A stretch of 64,000 bases of DNA from Conexibacter sp. SYSU D00693 (GCF_017084525.1 NZ_CP070950.1:2542001-2606000); one strand, 5' to 3'; counted from the stretch's first letter, positions 25,985 through 34,466 are shown. Translations and numbers: made by a program. Notes: a model not told the origin generated them from the sequence alone.

Positions 25985-27382
25985 CTACGGCTTCGCGTAG
26001 GCGCGGGTCGGCGCGCCGTAGCGCGTCGCCCCGCCACCGGCCTCCTGCCACCGCACACGCCACTGCCGGCCCTTGGCGTAGCGGGTGCCGAAGGAGAAGT
26101 AGCCCCGCGCGTTCGACGTCACCGTCGCCAGGCGCCGCCACGAGCCCGAGCCGCTGCGGACCTGCAGCTCGACCGTCCGCGTGCCCTCGCCCGGACGGAC
26201 GAGGCCCCAGAGGCGCACCTTCGACGAGCGCTTGGACGCGCGCGAGGCCACCAGCGGCAGGCGGAAGCCGTCGAGCGCCGGCTTGGCCTTGCCCGACGAG
26301 CTGCGCAGGCCCGACTCGAAGCCGCCGTAGCGCGCGAGCCTCGACGCCCCCGCCACCGGCGCGTCGTCGCGCAGCAGGTACTGCGAGAACGACCGCACCC
26401 GCGGGTTGTCGTAGGCGATCTGCTCGGAGATCGAGCGGTACTCGGCCTGGCGCTGGAACGACACGCCCGCGAACGGGTCGGGCTCGGACTGGATGCCGAA
26501 CTCCGTGAGGTGGATCGGCAGGCCCTTCTTGACGACGCCGGCGTTCGCCGCGCGGTCCAGCGCCTTCGTGAGCCGGCCGAGCACGCCGATCGTCACGTCG
26601 TTGGGCCCGTCGGGGACGAAGTACGGGCCCGCCTTGCGCGTGTAGGCGTGGTGCGACCAGCCGTCGATGCGCAGCCGGCCGCAGCCCCCGGTCTTCCGGT
26701 ACTTCGCGTTCAGGCACAGCACCCCGCGCAGGAACGTCAGCGGCGCCACGTCCTTGCCCGTGCCGATCGGCGCGGTCTCGGCGATGAGCACCGGCTTGGC
26801 GTCGCCCGCGTCGTCGAGCCCGCGCAGCGCCGCGGCGTACAGCCCGCGGTAGACCTTCGGCGACAGCGGCCGCTTCTTGCTGTCGTACTGCGGCTGCAGG
26901 AACTGCGGGTGGTTGGGCTCGTTCCAGATCGACCACTGGGCGACGCGGTCGCCGAAGCGCGCCGCGACCGCCGTCATGAACATGCGGAACTCGTTGGGCG
27001 ACGGGCGCGTCGTGGTGTCCTTCGCGCCGTTGGTGGCCCAGCGCGGCACCGGGCCGCTGACCGTCAGCAGCACCGACCAGCCACGGTCCTTGGCCGCGGT
27101 CAGCAGCTCGTCGTACTGGCCCCAGCTGTACGAGCTCGGGTCGAGCTCGTCGAAGTCGGGCTTGACGCGCGCGTCGGGCGAGGGCGCCACGTTCTTCCAG
27201 TAGAGGACGACGCGGAGGTGCTTGACCCCGAGCGACTCGAGCTCGTCCAGGGCCTTGGGCCGCTGGGAGGCGTCGAGGAGGTCGCGGGGCGCCTCGAAGG
27301 TCGTGATCTGGCTCTTGGCGGCCTGGGCACCTGCGGGGAGGGCCGCCAGGAGGGCGAGGGCGAGGAGGAGGGACTTGCGCAT
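25985..27382 (-). CDS. Secreted glycoside hydrolase, clan A
   Basis: 465-residue exported enzyme. Signal peptide MRKSLLLALALLAALPAGAQA, then a TIM-barrel region with the two expected catalytic Glu: E155 in WSIWNEPNHPQ (acid/base) and E294 in HLTEFGIQS (nucleophile), as in GH5/GH39-type enzymes. The last 110 residues are a beta-sandwich accessory domain (TVELQVRSGSGSWRRLATV). ATG 27382 is chosen for the signal peptide; an in-frame ATG 11 codons upstream precedes a Pro/Ala-rich stretch without signal character. The polysaccharide attacked is not known. Confidence 0.9.
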   Translation of the reverse strand: MRKSLLLALALLAALPAGAQAAKSQITTFEAPRDLLDASQRPKALDELESLGVKHLRVVLYWKNVAPSPDARVKPDFDELDPSSYSWGQYDELLTAAKDRGWSVLLTVSGPVPRWATNGAKDTTTRPSPNEFRMFMTAVAARFGDRVAQWSIWNEPNHPQFLQPQYDSKKRPLSPKVYRGLYAAALRGLDDAGDAKPVLIAETAPIGTGKDVAPLTFLRGVLCLNAKYRKTGGCGRLRIDGWSHHAYTRKAGPYFVPDGPNDVTIGVLGRLTKALDRAANAGVVKKGLPIHLTEFGIQSEPDPFAGVSFQRQAEYRSISEQIAYDNPRVRSFSQYLLRDDAPVAGASRLARYGGFESGLRSSSGKAKPALDGFRLPLVASRASKRSSKVRLWGLVRPGEGTRTVELQVRSGSGSWRRLATVTSNARGYFSFGTRYAKGRQWRVRWQEAGGGATRYGAPTRAYAKP

Positions 27383-27465
27383 GGGGAGGAGGGCCGCCGG
27401 CTTGGCGACGGCCAAGGGTACGAACGCCCGAACGGCGCTCAGGTTGCGGCTCCTCCCCAGATTCG

Positions 27466-27481
27466 CATACCCTCGGGTATG
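27466..27481. promoter_or_regulatory. Palindromic operator of the TetR gene
   Basis: CATACCC-TC-GGGTATG, perfect 7-base arms. It contains the leaderless -10 TACCCT (27468-27473) and ends on the first base of the GTG start, so a bound repressor would directly cover the promoter. Confidence 0.7.
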
Positions 27482-28068
27482 TGGTGACGACGCGCGCCGC
27501 CGCGGCGGAGGAGACCCGGGCCCGGCTCATCGAGGCCGCGATCGCCCGCTTCGCGCAGGACGGCCTCGGGGCGAGCTTCGAGGCCGTGGGCGCCGACGTC
27601 GGCGTCACGAAGGGCGCGCTGTACCACCACTTCGGGTCGAAGGACGGCCTCGTCGAGGCCGTCTACAAGGAGGCGATCAACCGGCACGCCGAGCGCGCCA
27701 TGGCCGCCTCCGCCCAGGGCACGGGACGCCAGCGGCTGCTGGCGCTCATCGACGCCTCGGGCGAGCTCTACGGCTCCCGCACCCCGTTCTACCGGCTGCT
27801 CACGACCCTGCACCTGGCGGCGACGACGTCGCTGCCCCAGCTCGCGCCGATCGCGCGCCGCGTCCAGCAGCGCCAGCGCGACCACATGGTCGCCCTGGTC
27901 CAGCAGGGCCAGCGCGACGGCTCCATCGACCCTCGCCGCGACGCGGAGGCCCTCGGCCTCACGATCAACGCCGCGCTCGAGGGCTTCCTCGTCCAGCAGC
28001 TCGAGCCGGCCGCCACCCAGGCGCGCTGGATCGCCCGCTTCCGCCACCTCATGGAGGACGTCCTGTGA
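27481..28068 (+). CDS. TetR-family regulator of the ACAD operon
   Basis: 195 residues: N-terminal helix-turn-helix with the recognition stretch GALYHHFGSKDGLVEAV and an all-helical ligand domain. GTG 27481 has TACCCT seven bases upstream; a second GTG (27484) is in frame. Its last bases overlap the start of the acyl-CoA dehydrogenase gene (GTGA), so regulator and enzymes form one operon, and the palindrome at its own start would let it repress the whole unit until a fatty-acyl or hydroxyacyl ligand appears. The ligand is an inference. Confidence 0.94.
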   Translation: MVTTRAAAAEETRARLIEAAIARFAQDGLGASFEAVGADVGVTKGALYHHFGSKDGLVEAVYKEAINRHAERAMAASAQGTGRQRLLALIDASGELYGSRTPFYRLLTTLHLAATTSLPQLAPIARRVQQRQRDHMVALVQQGQRDGSIDPRRDAEALGLTINAALEGFLVQQLEPAATQARWIARFRHLMEDVL

Positions 28069-29324
28069 CCTCGCCCACCGCCGCGCCCCCGGGCGCCGGC
28101 ACGATCGACTTCACCATCCCGGCGGAGCTCCAGGAGCTCCTGGGCCGCATCCGTGCCTACATCGAGGAGGACGTCCTCCCCGCCGAGCAGGAGATCGCCG
28201 ACCCGGCCGACGTCCTCGGCTCGTGGCACGTGGTCGAGCGCCTGCGCGACCGCGCCCGCGAGCTGGGCATCTTCACCCCGCACCTGCCCGAGGCGTGGGG
28301 CGGCCTCGGGGTCGGCGTGCTCGGGATGGCACTCATCTCGCAGGAGTGCGGGGTGAGCGGCCTCGCCTCGCTGGGCCTCAACGCCATGGCGCCCGACGAG
28401 GGCAACATGCACACGCTGCTCATCGCGGGCCGGCCCGACCAGCTCGAGACCTACCTGCGACCGCTCGCCGAGGGCAAGGTCCGCTCCTGCTTCGCGATGA
28501 CCGAGCCCGACGTCGCCTCGTCGGACCCCACGAACCTCGAGACGACCGCCGTGCGCGACGGCGACGAGTGGGTCATCAACGGGACGAAGTGGTGCATCAC
28601 CGGCGCCGAGGGCGCCGCCTTCGCGATCGTCGTGGCCAAGACCGGCGTGGACCCCGCCGCGGGGCACCGCAACTACTCGCTCATCCTCGTCCCGACCGAC
28701 ACGCCCGGCTGGGAGGTCGTGCGCCACCCGCAGTTCATGGGCTCGCACTCCCCCGGCGGCCACCCGGTGATCGAGCTGCGCGACGTCCGCGTGCCGCTGG
28801 ACAACCTCCTCGGCGAGGAGGGCGCCGGCTTCAAGATCGCCCAGCAGCGCCTCGCCGGCGGGCGCCTCGCGCACGCCATGCGCTGGATCGGCGTCTCCCA
28901 GCGCGCGCTGGACCTCGTCTCGACCCGGCTCATGGAGCGCAAGGCGTTCGGCAAGGAGCTGGCGCGCCACCAGGCGATGCAGTTCGCCGTCGCCGACAGC
29001 GCGATCGACCTCTACGCGTCGCGGCTGATGGTCCTGCACTGCGCCTGGAAGGTCGAGCACGGCCTCCCGCACCGCCAGGAGGTGGCGATGGTCAAGACGT
29101 TCGTCTCGGAGGCCTTCGGCCGCATCGCCGACCGCGCCGTCCAGGCCTTCGGCGCGGCGGGCATCACCTACGACCTGCCGATCGCCCGCATCTACGAGGA
29201 CGCCCGCGCCGCGCGCATCTACGACGGCGCCTCGGAGGTCCACCGGATGGTCATCGCCCGCGAGTGCTTCAAGCTCGCGCTGCAGGGCGAGTCGACCAAG
29301 GCCGCGACGGGGGACCTCGTCTGA
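28065..29324 (+). CDS. ACAD10/11-like acyl-CoA dehydrogenase
   Basis: 419-residue flavoprotein with the acyl-CoA dehydrogenase fold: FAD and substrate stretch CFAMTEPDVASSDPTN and KWCITGAEGAAF, and the C-terminal helix bundle. At the position where classical members have the base Glu (YEGT), it has Asp in YDGASEVHRM (D387), as in mammalian ACAD10/ACAD11. In those proteins the fused kinase phosphorylates the 4-hydroxyacyl-CoA and the dehydrogenase-type domain eliminates the phosphate. The kinase gene follows directly (TGATG overlap of one base). GTG start 28065 overlaps the TetR stop. Confidence 0.93.
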   Translation: MTSPTAAPPGAGTIDFTIPAELQELLGRIRAYIEEDVLPAEQEIADPADVLGSWHVVERLRDRARELGIFTPHLPEAWGGLGVGVLGMALISQECGVSGLASLGLNAMAPDEGNMHTLLIAGRPDQLETYLRPLAEGKVRSCFAMTEPDVASSDPTNLETTAVRDGDEWVINGTKWCITGAEGAAFAIVVAKTGVDPAAGHRNYSLILVPTDTPGWEVVRHPQFMGSHSPGGHPVIELRDVRVPLDNLLGEEGAGFKIAQQRLAGGRLAHAMRWIGVSQRALDLVSTRLMERKAFGKELARHQAMQFAVADSAIDLYASRLMVLHCAWKVEHGLPHRQEVAMVKTFVSEAFGRIADRAVQAFGAAGITYDLPIARIYEDARAARIYDGASEVHRMVIARECFKLALQGESTKAATGDLV

Positions 29325-30403
29325 TGGCGTGGCTGCACCAGATCGCCGCGGACGACGTCGTGCGCACCCACGACGAGGGGCAGGCCAACGAGCGCGAGCC
29401 CCTGCTGGTCCTCGACCCGCTGCTGGCGTTCCTCGACGCGCACGGCCTGGGCAGCGGCGAGCCCGACGTGCGCCCCGTCGGCGAGGGCCACTCGAACGTC
29501 ACCTACGCCATCACCCGCGGCCACCGCGAGTTCGTGCTGCGCCGCCCGCCGCGCGGCCCGCTGCCGCCCAGCGCGCACGACGTCCTGCGCGAGGCGCGGG
29601 TCATCGGCGCGCTCCAGGGCAAGGCGCGCGTGCCCGAGGTCCTGGCGGTGTGCGACGACGACGCCGTCGTGGGCGCGCCGTTCTACGTCATGGAGCTCGT
29701 CGCCGGCCACGCCATCACCGGCGACCTGCCGGCCGAGCTGGACTCCCCGGAGGACCGCCGGCGCATCGGCGAGGAGCTGGTGGACGGGCTGGTGGAGGTC
29801 CACGCCGCCGACTGGCAGGCCGCCGGCCTCGAGGGCTTCGGCAAGCCCACGGGCTACCTCGAGCGCCAGCTGCGGCGCTTCCTCGGCCTCTGGGACCACA
29901 ACAAGACGCGCGAGATCCCGGCCGTCGAGTCGGTCGCCGAGTGGCTCAAGGCCAACCTCCCGGAGTCGGGTCCGGCCACGGTCGTCCACGGCGACTACCG
30001 CCTGGGCAACGTCCTCATGGCCGCCGGCCCGCCGCGCCTCACGGCGATCCTCGACTGGGAGATGTCGACGATCGGCGACCCGCTGGCCGACGTCGGCTAC
30101 CTCTGCACCCTGTGGGTCGACCGCGACGACCCCCCGCTGGGGATGTTCGAGCTCAGCGGCGTGACCCGGCAGGAGGGCTTCCCGACGCGGGCCGAGCTCG
30201 TCGCCCGCTACGAGGAGCGCTCGGGCCGGTCGATGACCGACATCCGCTGGTACCAGACGCTGGCGCTGTGGAAGTCGATCGTCTTCATGGAGGGCAACTA
30301 CAAGCGCGCGGTGTCGGGCTCGACGGACGACCCGTTCCTGAAGTCCTTCGGCGAGGGCGTCGTCGAGCTGGCCAACCGCGCCGAGGAGCTGGCCCGTGGC
30401 TGA
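29324..30403 (+). CDS. APH-like kinase, probable 4-hydroxyacyl-CoA kinase
   Basis: 359 residues of the aminoglycoside-phosphotransferase fold. Catalytic loop VVHGDYRLGNVL has D224 and N229; the metal-binding Asp is D244 in ILDWEMSTIGDPLADVGYL. The stretch PVGEGHSNVTYAI is the ATP loop. These features match the kinase domain of ACAD10/ACAD11 and LvaA of Pseudomonas putida, which phosphorylates 4-hydroxyvaleryl-CoA. In the operon it sits between an ACAD-type enzyme and a HAD protein. Confidence is high in the family and operon and lower in the exact substrate. Confidence 0.92.
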   Translation: MAWLHQIAADDVVRTHDEGQANEREPLLVLDPLLAFLDAHGLGSGEPDVRPVGEGHSNVTYAITRGHREFVLRRPPRGPLPPSAHDVLREARVIGALQGKARVPEVLAVCDDDAVVGAPFYVMELVAGHAITGDLPAELDSPEDRRRIGEELVDGLVEVHAADWQAAGLEGFGKPTGYLERQLRRFLGLWDHNKTREIPAVESVAEWLKANLPESGPATVVHGDYRLGNVLMAAGPPRLTAILDWEMSTIGDPLADVGYLCTLWVDRDDPPLGMFELSGVTRQEGFPTRAELVARYEERSGRSMTDIRWYQTLALWKSIVFMEGNYKRAVSGSTDDPFLKSFGEGVVELANRAEELARG

Positions 30404-31061
30404 GGCGCGTCGCGGCCTGCTCATGGACTGGGGCGGCGTGATGACGACGAACCTGTTCGCCGCCTTCCAGCGCTTCTGCGAGGCCGAGTCGCTGGCGCCC
30501 GAGGCGGTCCGCAAGGCGTTCCTCGAGGACCCGCGGGGCCGCGAGCTGCTCGTCGAGTTCGAGTCGGGCCGGATGGAGCTCGACCCGTTCCAGCAGGGCC
30601 TGGCCGAGGTCCTCGGCCTCGCCGCGGACCGCGCCCCGGGCCTGGTGGAGCGCCTCTTCTCCGGCATGGCGATCGACGACGCGATGGTCGCCGCCGTGCA
30701 GCGCTTCCGGGCGGCGGGGATCCGCACCGGGATCCTCTCGAACTCGTGGGGCCCGGCCGGCGCGTCCTACGACCTCGCGCTGTTCGACGAGCTCTTCGAC
30801 GTGCGCGTCATCAGCGGCGAGGAGGGCGTGCGCAAGCCCGAGCAGCGCATCTACGACCTCGCCGTCGAGCGCATGGGGATGCCGGCGTCCGAGCTCGTCT
30901 TCGTCGACGACCTCCCCGGCAACCTCAAGCCGGCGCGGGCGATGGGGGTGCACACGATCGCCCACCGCGAGGCGGCGGCGACCATCGCCGAGCTCGAGCA
31001 GGTGCTGGGCGTCAGCGCTGGGGCGCCCGCCGGCGCGGACGCGCCGCCGGCTTCGCCGTAG
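30396..31061 (+). CDS. HAD-superfamily protein, ACAD10 N-terminal-like
   Basis: 221 residues with the HAD fold: motif I is MDWGGVM with nucleophile D11, motif II ILSNS (S115), motif III K147 in VRKPEQRIY, and motif IV VDDLPGN (D171-D172). The second Asp of the usual DxD is Gly here (DWGG), as in the HAD domains of soluble epoxide hydrolase and ACAD10, so phosphatase activity is uncertain. GTG 30396 overlaps the kinase gene by eight bases. Together the three enzymes reproduce the domains of ACAD10 (HAD, kinase, dehydrogenase) as separate genes. The C-terminal Pro/Ala tail overlaps the small convergent gene. Confidence 0.9.
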   Translation: MAEARRGLLMDWGGVMTTNLFAAFQRFCEAESLAPEAVRKAFLEDPRGRELLVEFESGRMELDPFQQGLAEVLGLAADRAPGLVERLFSGMAIDDAMVAAVQRFRAAGIRTGILSNSWGPAGASYDLALFDELFDVRVISGEEGVRKPEQRIYDLAVERMGMPASELVFVDDLPGNLKPARAMGVHTIAHREAAATIAELEQVLGVSAGAPAGADAPPASP

Positions 31062-31215
31062 CGACGACCTGCGCGCGCAGCTCCTCGAGGCGCTGCTTCT
31101 GCAGCGGGTCGCGCGCCAGGCGCAGCGCCTCGTCGAGCACCTTCCTGCCCTGCGGCGTGCGCAGGACGCTGTCGAGCTGGCTGCGGAACCCCATCGTCGG
31201 ACCTGATCGTGTCAT
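31012..31215 (-). CDS. Small basic protein coupled to CtaG
   Basis: 67 residues, basic and mostly helical (FRSQLDSVLRTPQGRKVLDE) with an Arg/Pro-rich tail; no membrane segment. It is too short for family recognition, but its ATG overlaps the ctaG stop by exactly four bases (ATGA), the arrangement of true operon partners here. Its 3' end overlaps the HAD gene by 50 bases on the other strand. An internal ATG at 31194 would drop the first seven residues. Function unknown. Confidence 0.6.
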   Translation of the reverse strand: MTRSGPTMGFRSQLDSVLRTPQGRKVLDEALRLARDPLQKQRLEELRAQVVATAKPAARPRRRAPQR

Positions 31216-32096
31216 GCCCTCGTGGCAGACGTCTCATGCTCGTCCTCGAGCCGCCGGCGCAGCTCGGCGCCGCGCCCCGCGGCGACCGCCCGCGCGGCGC
31301 GCTGGTCGGTGAGCTCGACGCCGCGCGCCCGGGCGAGGTCGAGCAGCTCCTGGCGCTCCTCGCCCTCCCGCGCGGCCTTGAGGAACAGCCAGCAGAAGAG
31401 GCAGATCGTCAGGACCGACTCCTCGACCATCATGATCCCGGCGGCGATCGCCTGGTCGTCCTGCGGGTCGAGGCCGTGCGAGGCCTCGCCGGCGGCGTAG
31501 ACGTCGTAGAACGGGCCGCCGCCGAAGAGCAGGACGTTGGCCAGCACCGCGCCCGCGAGGCGCACGCCGACGATGTAGCCCAGCCGCCAGCCGTTGCCGA
31601 ACCACGCCGGCTTGGGCAGCGGGCCGAGCAGCGCGAGCCACACCGCACCGCCCGTCGCGAGGAAGAGCAGGTGCTGCAGGGCGTGGACGGCGTCGTGCTC
31701 GACAGCCGCCTCGTGGAGCACGGGCACGTGCCACAGCCCGAGGTTGACCGCCCAGAGCGGCAGCGCCACGAGCGGGTGGCCGAGCACGCGCAGCGGCGCG
31801 AGCGCCGGCACCCGCAGGACCGGCGCGAGCACCGGCCCGGTGAGCCCGAGGACGAGCAGGAGCGCCCCGAGGTCGACGATCACCAGGTGCTCGACCATGT
31901 GCGCCCAGAAGAGCTCGTCGGCCAGCGCGCCCAGCGGCGAGCTCAGCGTCAGGGCGACGACGAGCGCGCCGCCGTGGAAGCACCACTGCCGCCACGACGG
32001 CACCGCCCGCGGCGTGCCGCGCAGCGTCTGGGCCCGCCGCGCGTAGAGCGCCATGGACAGCAGCGCCGGCAGGAGCTGGAGCGGCTCGACCTCCAC
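31212..32096 (-). CDS. ctaG: Cytochrome c oxidase assembly protein, CtaG of the caa3 type
   Basis: 294-residue membrane protein with about seven helices and conserved His in HMVEHLVIVDLGALLL, WHVPVLHEAAVEHDAVH and QHLLFLATGG, the pattern of the CtaG_Cox family that helps insert copper into caa3-type oxidase. It starts with GTG 32096; the first 15 residues are not hydrophobic. No cytochrome oxidase genes are in the window. The C-terminal 50 residues are charged and cytoplasmic. Confidence 0.92.
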   Translation of the reverse strand: MEVEPLQLLPALLSMALYARRAQTLRGTPRAVPSWRQWCFHGGALVVALTLSSPLGALADELFWAHMVEHLVIVDLGALLLVLGLTGPVLAPVLRVPALAPLRVLGHPLVALPLWAVNLGLWHVPVLHEAAVEHDAVHALQHLLFLATGGAVWLALLGPLPKPAWFGNGWRLGYIVGVRLAGAVLANVLLFGGGPFYDVYAAGEASHGLDPQDDQAIAAGIMMVEESVLTICLFCWLFLKAAREGEERQELLDLARARGVELTDQRAARAVAAGRGAELRRRLEDEHETSATRA

Positions 32097-32124
32097 CGGC
32101 GCGCATCCTCGCGCACCGGCCGCG

Positions 32125-32997
32125 CTACGTGCGCCCGTGGGCGAGCAGCACGCGAACCGCGTCGACGGTCACGACGCCGCGCCACTCGGCCTCGGCGACC
32201 GGCGACCACGCGGGCCAGCTGAACGTCCAGCCGCCGTCCTCGCGCTGGGCCGCGGCGAGGTGGTCGACGTGGTCGTCCCAGACGGCCTGCGCGAGGCGAT
32301 CGCGCAGCCGGCCGCCGGGGACCGGCGCGAGGTCGAGCGGGCGCTGGACCTCGCCGGTCGCGGCCGGGTCGACGGCGAGGAGGCCGGCGCGGACCCCCTG
32401 CTCCCACACGCGGTCGAGCGCCGCCTGGGCGCGGGCCTCGTCGGGCACGCGGTCCAGGAAGCACAGCAGGCCGCGCAGCTCGTAGCCCCCGCCGATGCCC
32501 TCGAGCTCCTCGACCCGGTCGACCTGCGTCCACAGCCACTCGAGCGCCCCGTCGAGCCACGGGTGCTCGACGCCGCGGGCCAGCAGCGGCCGCACGACCT
32601 GGCCGGTCGTCGTCAGCGACGGCGGCAGGCCGGGCTCGGGCACCCACCACGGGGCGTGCGGCCAGCCCTCGATCGCCGGGTCGACGAAGGGCGTGCCGCC
32701 CGCGTCGGGCGCGGTGGCCTGCAGCCAGTCGCAGGCGCCCCGGACCAGCGCCTCGTCCCAGGCGTCGCACTCGTCCAGCGTGCGCAGGGCGAGCTCGACG
32801 CTGGCGGGCTGGCTGGCCGGCCCGCGGCCGTCCATCTCCAGTCCGTGGCCGAAGCCGCCGTCGGCGTTGCGGTAGGCCGCGACGGCGTCGCGCACGGGCG
32901 TCGGGTCGGCCCCGTGCAGGAGGACGTCGAGGCGGCGGCGGTCCAGGACGCGCCCGGTGCCGTGGACGAACTGCTCGGCGGCGTGGAGGTCGGCCAT
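32125..32997 (-). CDS. Alpha/alpha-toroid protein, prenyltransferase-like
   Basis: 290-residue soluble protein with repeats of the squalene-cyclase/prenyltransferase type: YRNADGGFGHGLEMDGRG near residue 45 and REDGGWTFSWPAW near 260. The catalytic DxDD motif of terpene cyclases is not present, so it is probably a toroid scaffold or lyase of unknown substrate rather than a cyclase. ATG 32997 chosen. It diverges from an AraC-type regulator 72 bases away, which may control it. Confidence 0.75.
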   Translation of the reverse strand: MADLHAAEQFVHGTGRVLDRRRLDVLLHGADPTPVRDAVAAYRNADGGFGHGLEMDGRGPASQPASVELALRTLDECDAWDEALVRGACDWLQATAPDAGGTPFVDPAIEGWPHAPWWVPEPGLPPSLTTTGQVVRPLLARGVEHPWLDGALEWLWTQVDRVEELEGIGGGYELRGLLCFLDRVPDEARAQAALDRVWEQGVRAGLLAVDPAATGEVQRPLDLAPVPGGRLRDRLAQAVWDDHVDHLAAAQREDGGWTFSWPAWSPVAEAEWRGVVTVDAVRVLLAHGRT

Positions 32998-33069
32998 GGC
33001 CGGCAGTCGACCAGACCGCGCGGCGCGAGGTCTTGGAGGAAACGGCCGCGGGTGGCACCCTGGGGCGGC

Positions 33070-33762
33070 GTGTACCGCGAGCTCGCACCCCCGCCGGCGC
33101 TGCGCGACCGTGTCGCGTGCCTGTGGGTGCGCCGCGGCGCCGGGGCCGAGACGGTCCGCGTCCTGCCCGACGCGTGCGTCGACGTCGTCTGGCGCGCGGG
33201 CGCCGGCGCGCAGGTCGCGGGGCCCGACACCGGCCCGGTCCTCGTGGACGTCGCGCCCGGCACCGTCATCGCCGGTCTGCGGCTGCGACCCGGCGCGGGC
33301 GGCGCGGCGCTCGGGCTGCCGCTGGCCGAGGTGCGCGACCAGCGCGTCGCGCTCGGGCACGTCCTCCCCCGGGCCGACGCCGCCCTGCCCGGCGACCTCG
33401 ACCCGCGCGACGCGCTGCGTGCCCTGGCCGCCCTCGCCCACGGGGTGGCGGACGGGCCTGACGCCGCGGTGCAGGCCGCTGCGGTGCAGCTCGCCGTGCC
33501 GGGCGCCCGCGTCGGCGACGTCGCCGCGCGCCTGGGGCTCAGCGACCGCCAGCTGCGCCGCCGCTGCGACGCCGCGGTGGGCTACGGCCCGAAGGTCCTC
33601 CAGCGCGTCCTGCGGCTGCGACGCCTGCGCGCCCTGGCCCAGCGCTCAGCCGACCGCGACCTCGCCCGCCTGGCGCTCGACGCCGGCTACGCCGACCAGC
33701 CGCACCTGAGCAACGACGTCAAGCGGCTCACGGGGCTGACGCCGGCGCAGCTGCTGGGCTGA
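33070..33762 (+). CDS. AraC-family regulator
   Basis: 230 residues: an N-terminal domain found in many actinobacterial AraC proteins (ELAPPPALRDRVACLWVRR) and a C-terminal double helix-turn-helix (VAARLGLSDRQLRRRCDAAVGYGPKVLQRVLRL is the first unit in outline; YADQPHLSNDVKRLTG the second). GTG 33070 starts where the conserved domain begins. Its 3' end overlaps the membrane protein gene on the other strand by 35 bases. The ligand is unknown; the divergent toroid protein is the nearest candidate target. Confidence 0.92.
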   Translation: MYRELAPPPALRDRVACLWVRRGAGAETVRVLPDACVDVVWRAGAGAQVAGPDTGPVLVDVAPGTVIAGLRLRPGAGGAALGLPLAEVRDQRVALGHVLPRADAALPGDLDPRDALRALAALAHGVADGPDAAVQAAAVQLAVPGARVGDVAARLGLSDRQLRRRCDAAVGYGPKVLQRVLRLRRLRALAQRSADRDLARLALDAGYADQPHLSNDVKRLTGLTPAQLLG

Positions 33763-34411
33763 CCGGCTCCGGCGGGGCCGGTGCGGCCGGGACGCTGCGC
33801 TGCGCCGCGCCGCCGGCCCGGGGCGGCGGGGCGACGAGGTCGACGACGGTCTGGACGACGTCGGCGGCGGGCTGGCCGGCGAGCGGCACCTGGCGGACGG
33901 TCTCGGCGAGCGCCGTCCCGACCTCGCGGACCGGGCCCTCGTCGGGGTCGTCCGGGATGGTGGGCGTCGTCGGCGTGGGCGCCGGCGGGGGCGTCGTGGT
34001 GGTCGTCGTGGGCCGCCGGCGCGTCGGCGGGACCGTCGTGGGCGAGCGGTCGCCGCGCCCGACGGCCGACGGCGCGCCCGGGGAGCGGCGTGGGGTCGTG
34101 CCCGGCGACGTGTCCGTGGTGGCGCCGCCCGCGGCACGCCGGCGTGCGGCGGCCCGCCGCTGGGCGGCCGACCGCGACCGGGCGCGGGGCACCGCCGGCA
34201 CCGTGTCGCGCGTGCGGGTGCGCTCCTGGTCGGCGCTGCGTGACGCCGCCGGCACCGCCGGTCCACCGAAGATCTGACCGATGCCCTCGATGCCGCTGCT
34301 GCCGCCGAGGCCCGCCGTCACCGCCAGGGCGGCGAGCAGGGCGAGGGGCACGGCGAGCGCGGCACCCGAGGCACCGACCAGCGCGCGGACCCAGGCGCGG
34401 ACGAGCGACAC
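33728..34411 (-). CDS. Membrane-anchored Thr/Pro-rich protein
   Basis: 227 residues: one N-terminal membrane helix (VPLALLAALAVTAGLG), then a long low-complexity outside region rich in Arg, Thr and Pro with PTTTTTTPPPAPTPTTPT, and a last segment of amphipathic helix (LVDLVAPPPRAGG). Such regions are often O-glycosylated or span the wall. GTG 34411 was chosen because it gives the signal anchor directly; upstream sequence is basic and out of character. Function unknown. Adjacent to the hybrid kinase gene on the other strand. Confidence 0.78.
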   Translation of the reverse strand: MSLVRAWVRALVGASGAALAVPLALLAALAVTAGLGGSSGIEGIGQIFGGPAVPAASRSADQERTRTRDTVPAVPRARSRSAAQRRAAARRRAAGGATTDTSPGTTPRRSPGAPSAVGRGDRSPTTVPPTRRRPTTTTTTPPPAPTPTTPTIPDDPDEGPVREVGTALAETVRQVPLAGQPAADVVQTVVDLVAPPPRAGGAAQRSVPAAPAPPEPVSPAAAPASAP

Positions 34412-34466
34412 GGTGTCAAGCCTAGCCCTGTCAGAAGGGCTGGATGGTCGGTAGCGTCGCACCCAA

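Noticed and set aside
32125-32997. Terpene or squalene cyclase
   Set aside because: The repeats fit a toroid fold, but the DxDD catalytic motif is missing.
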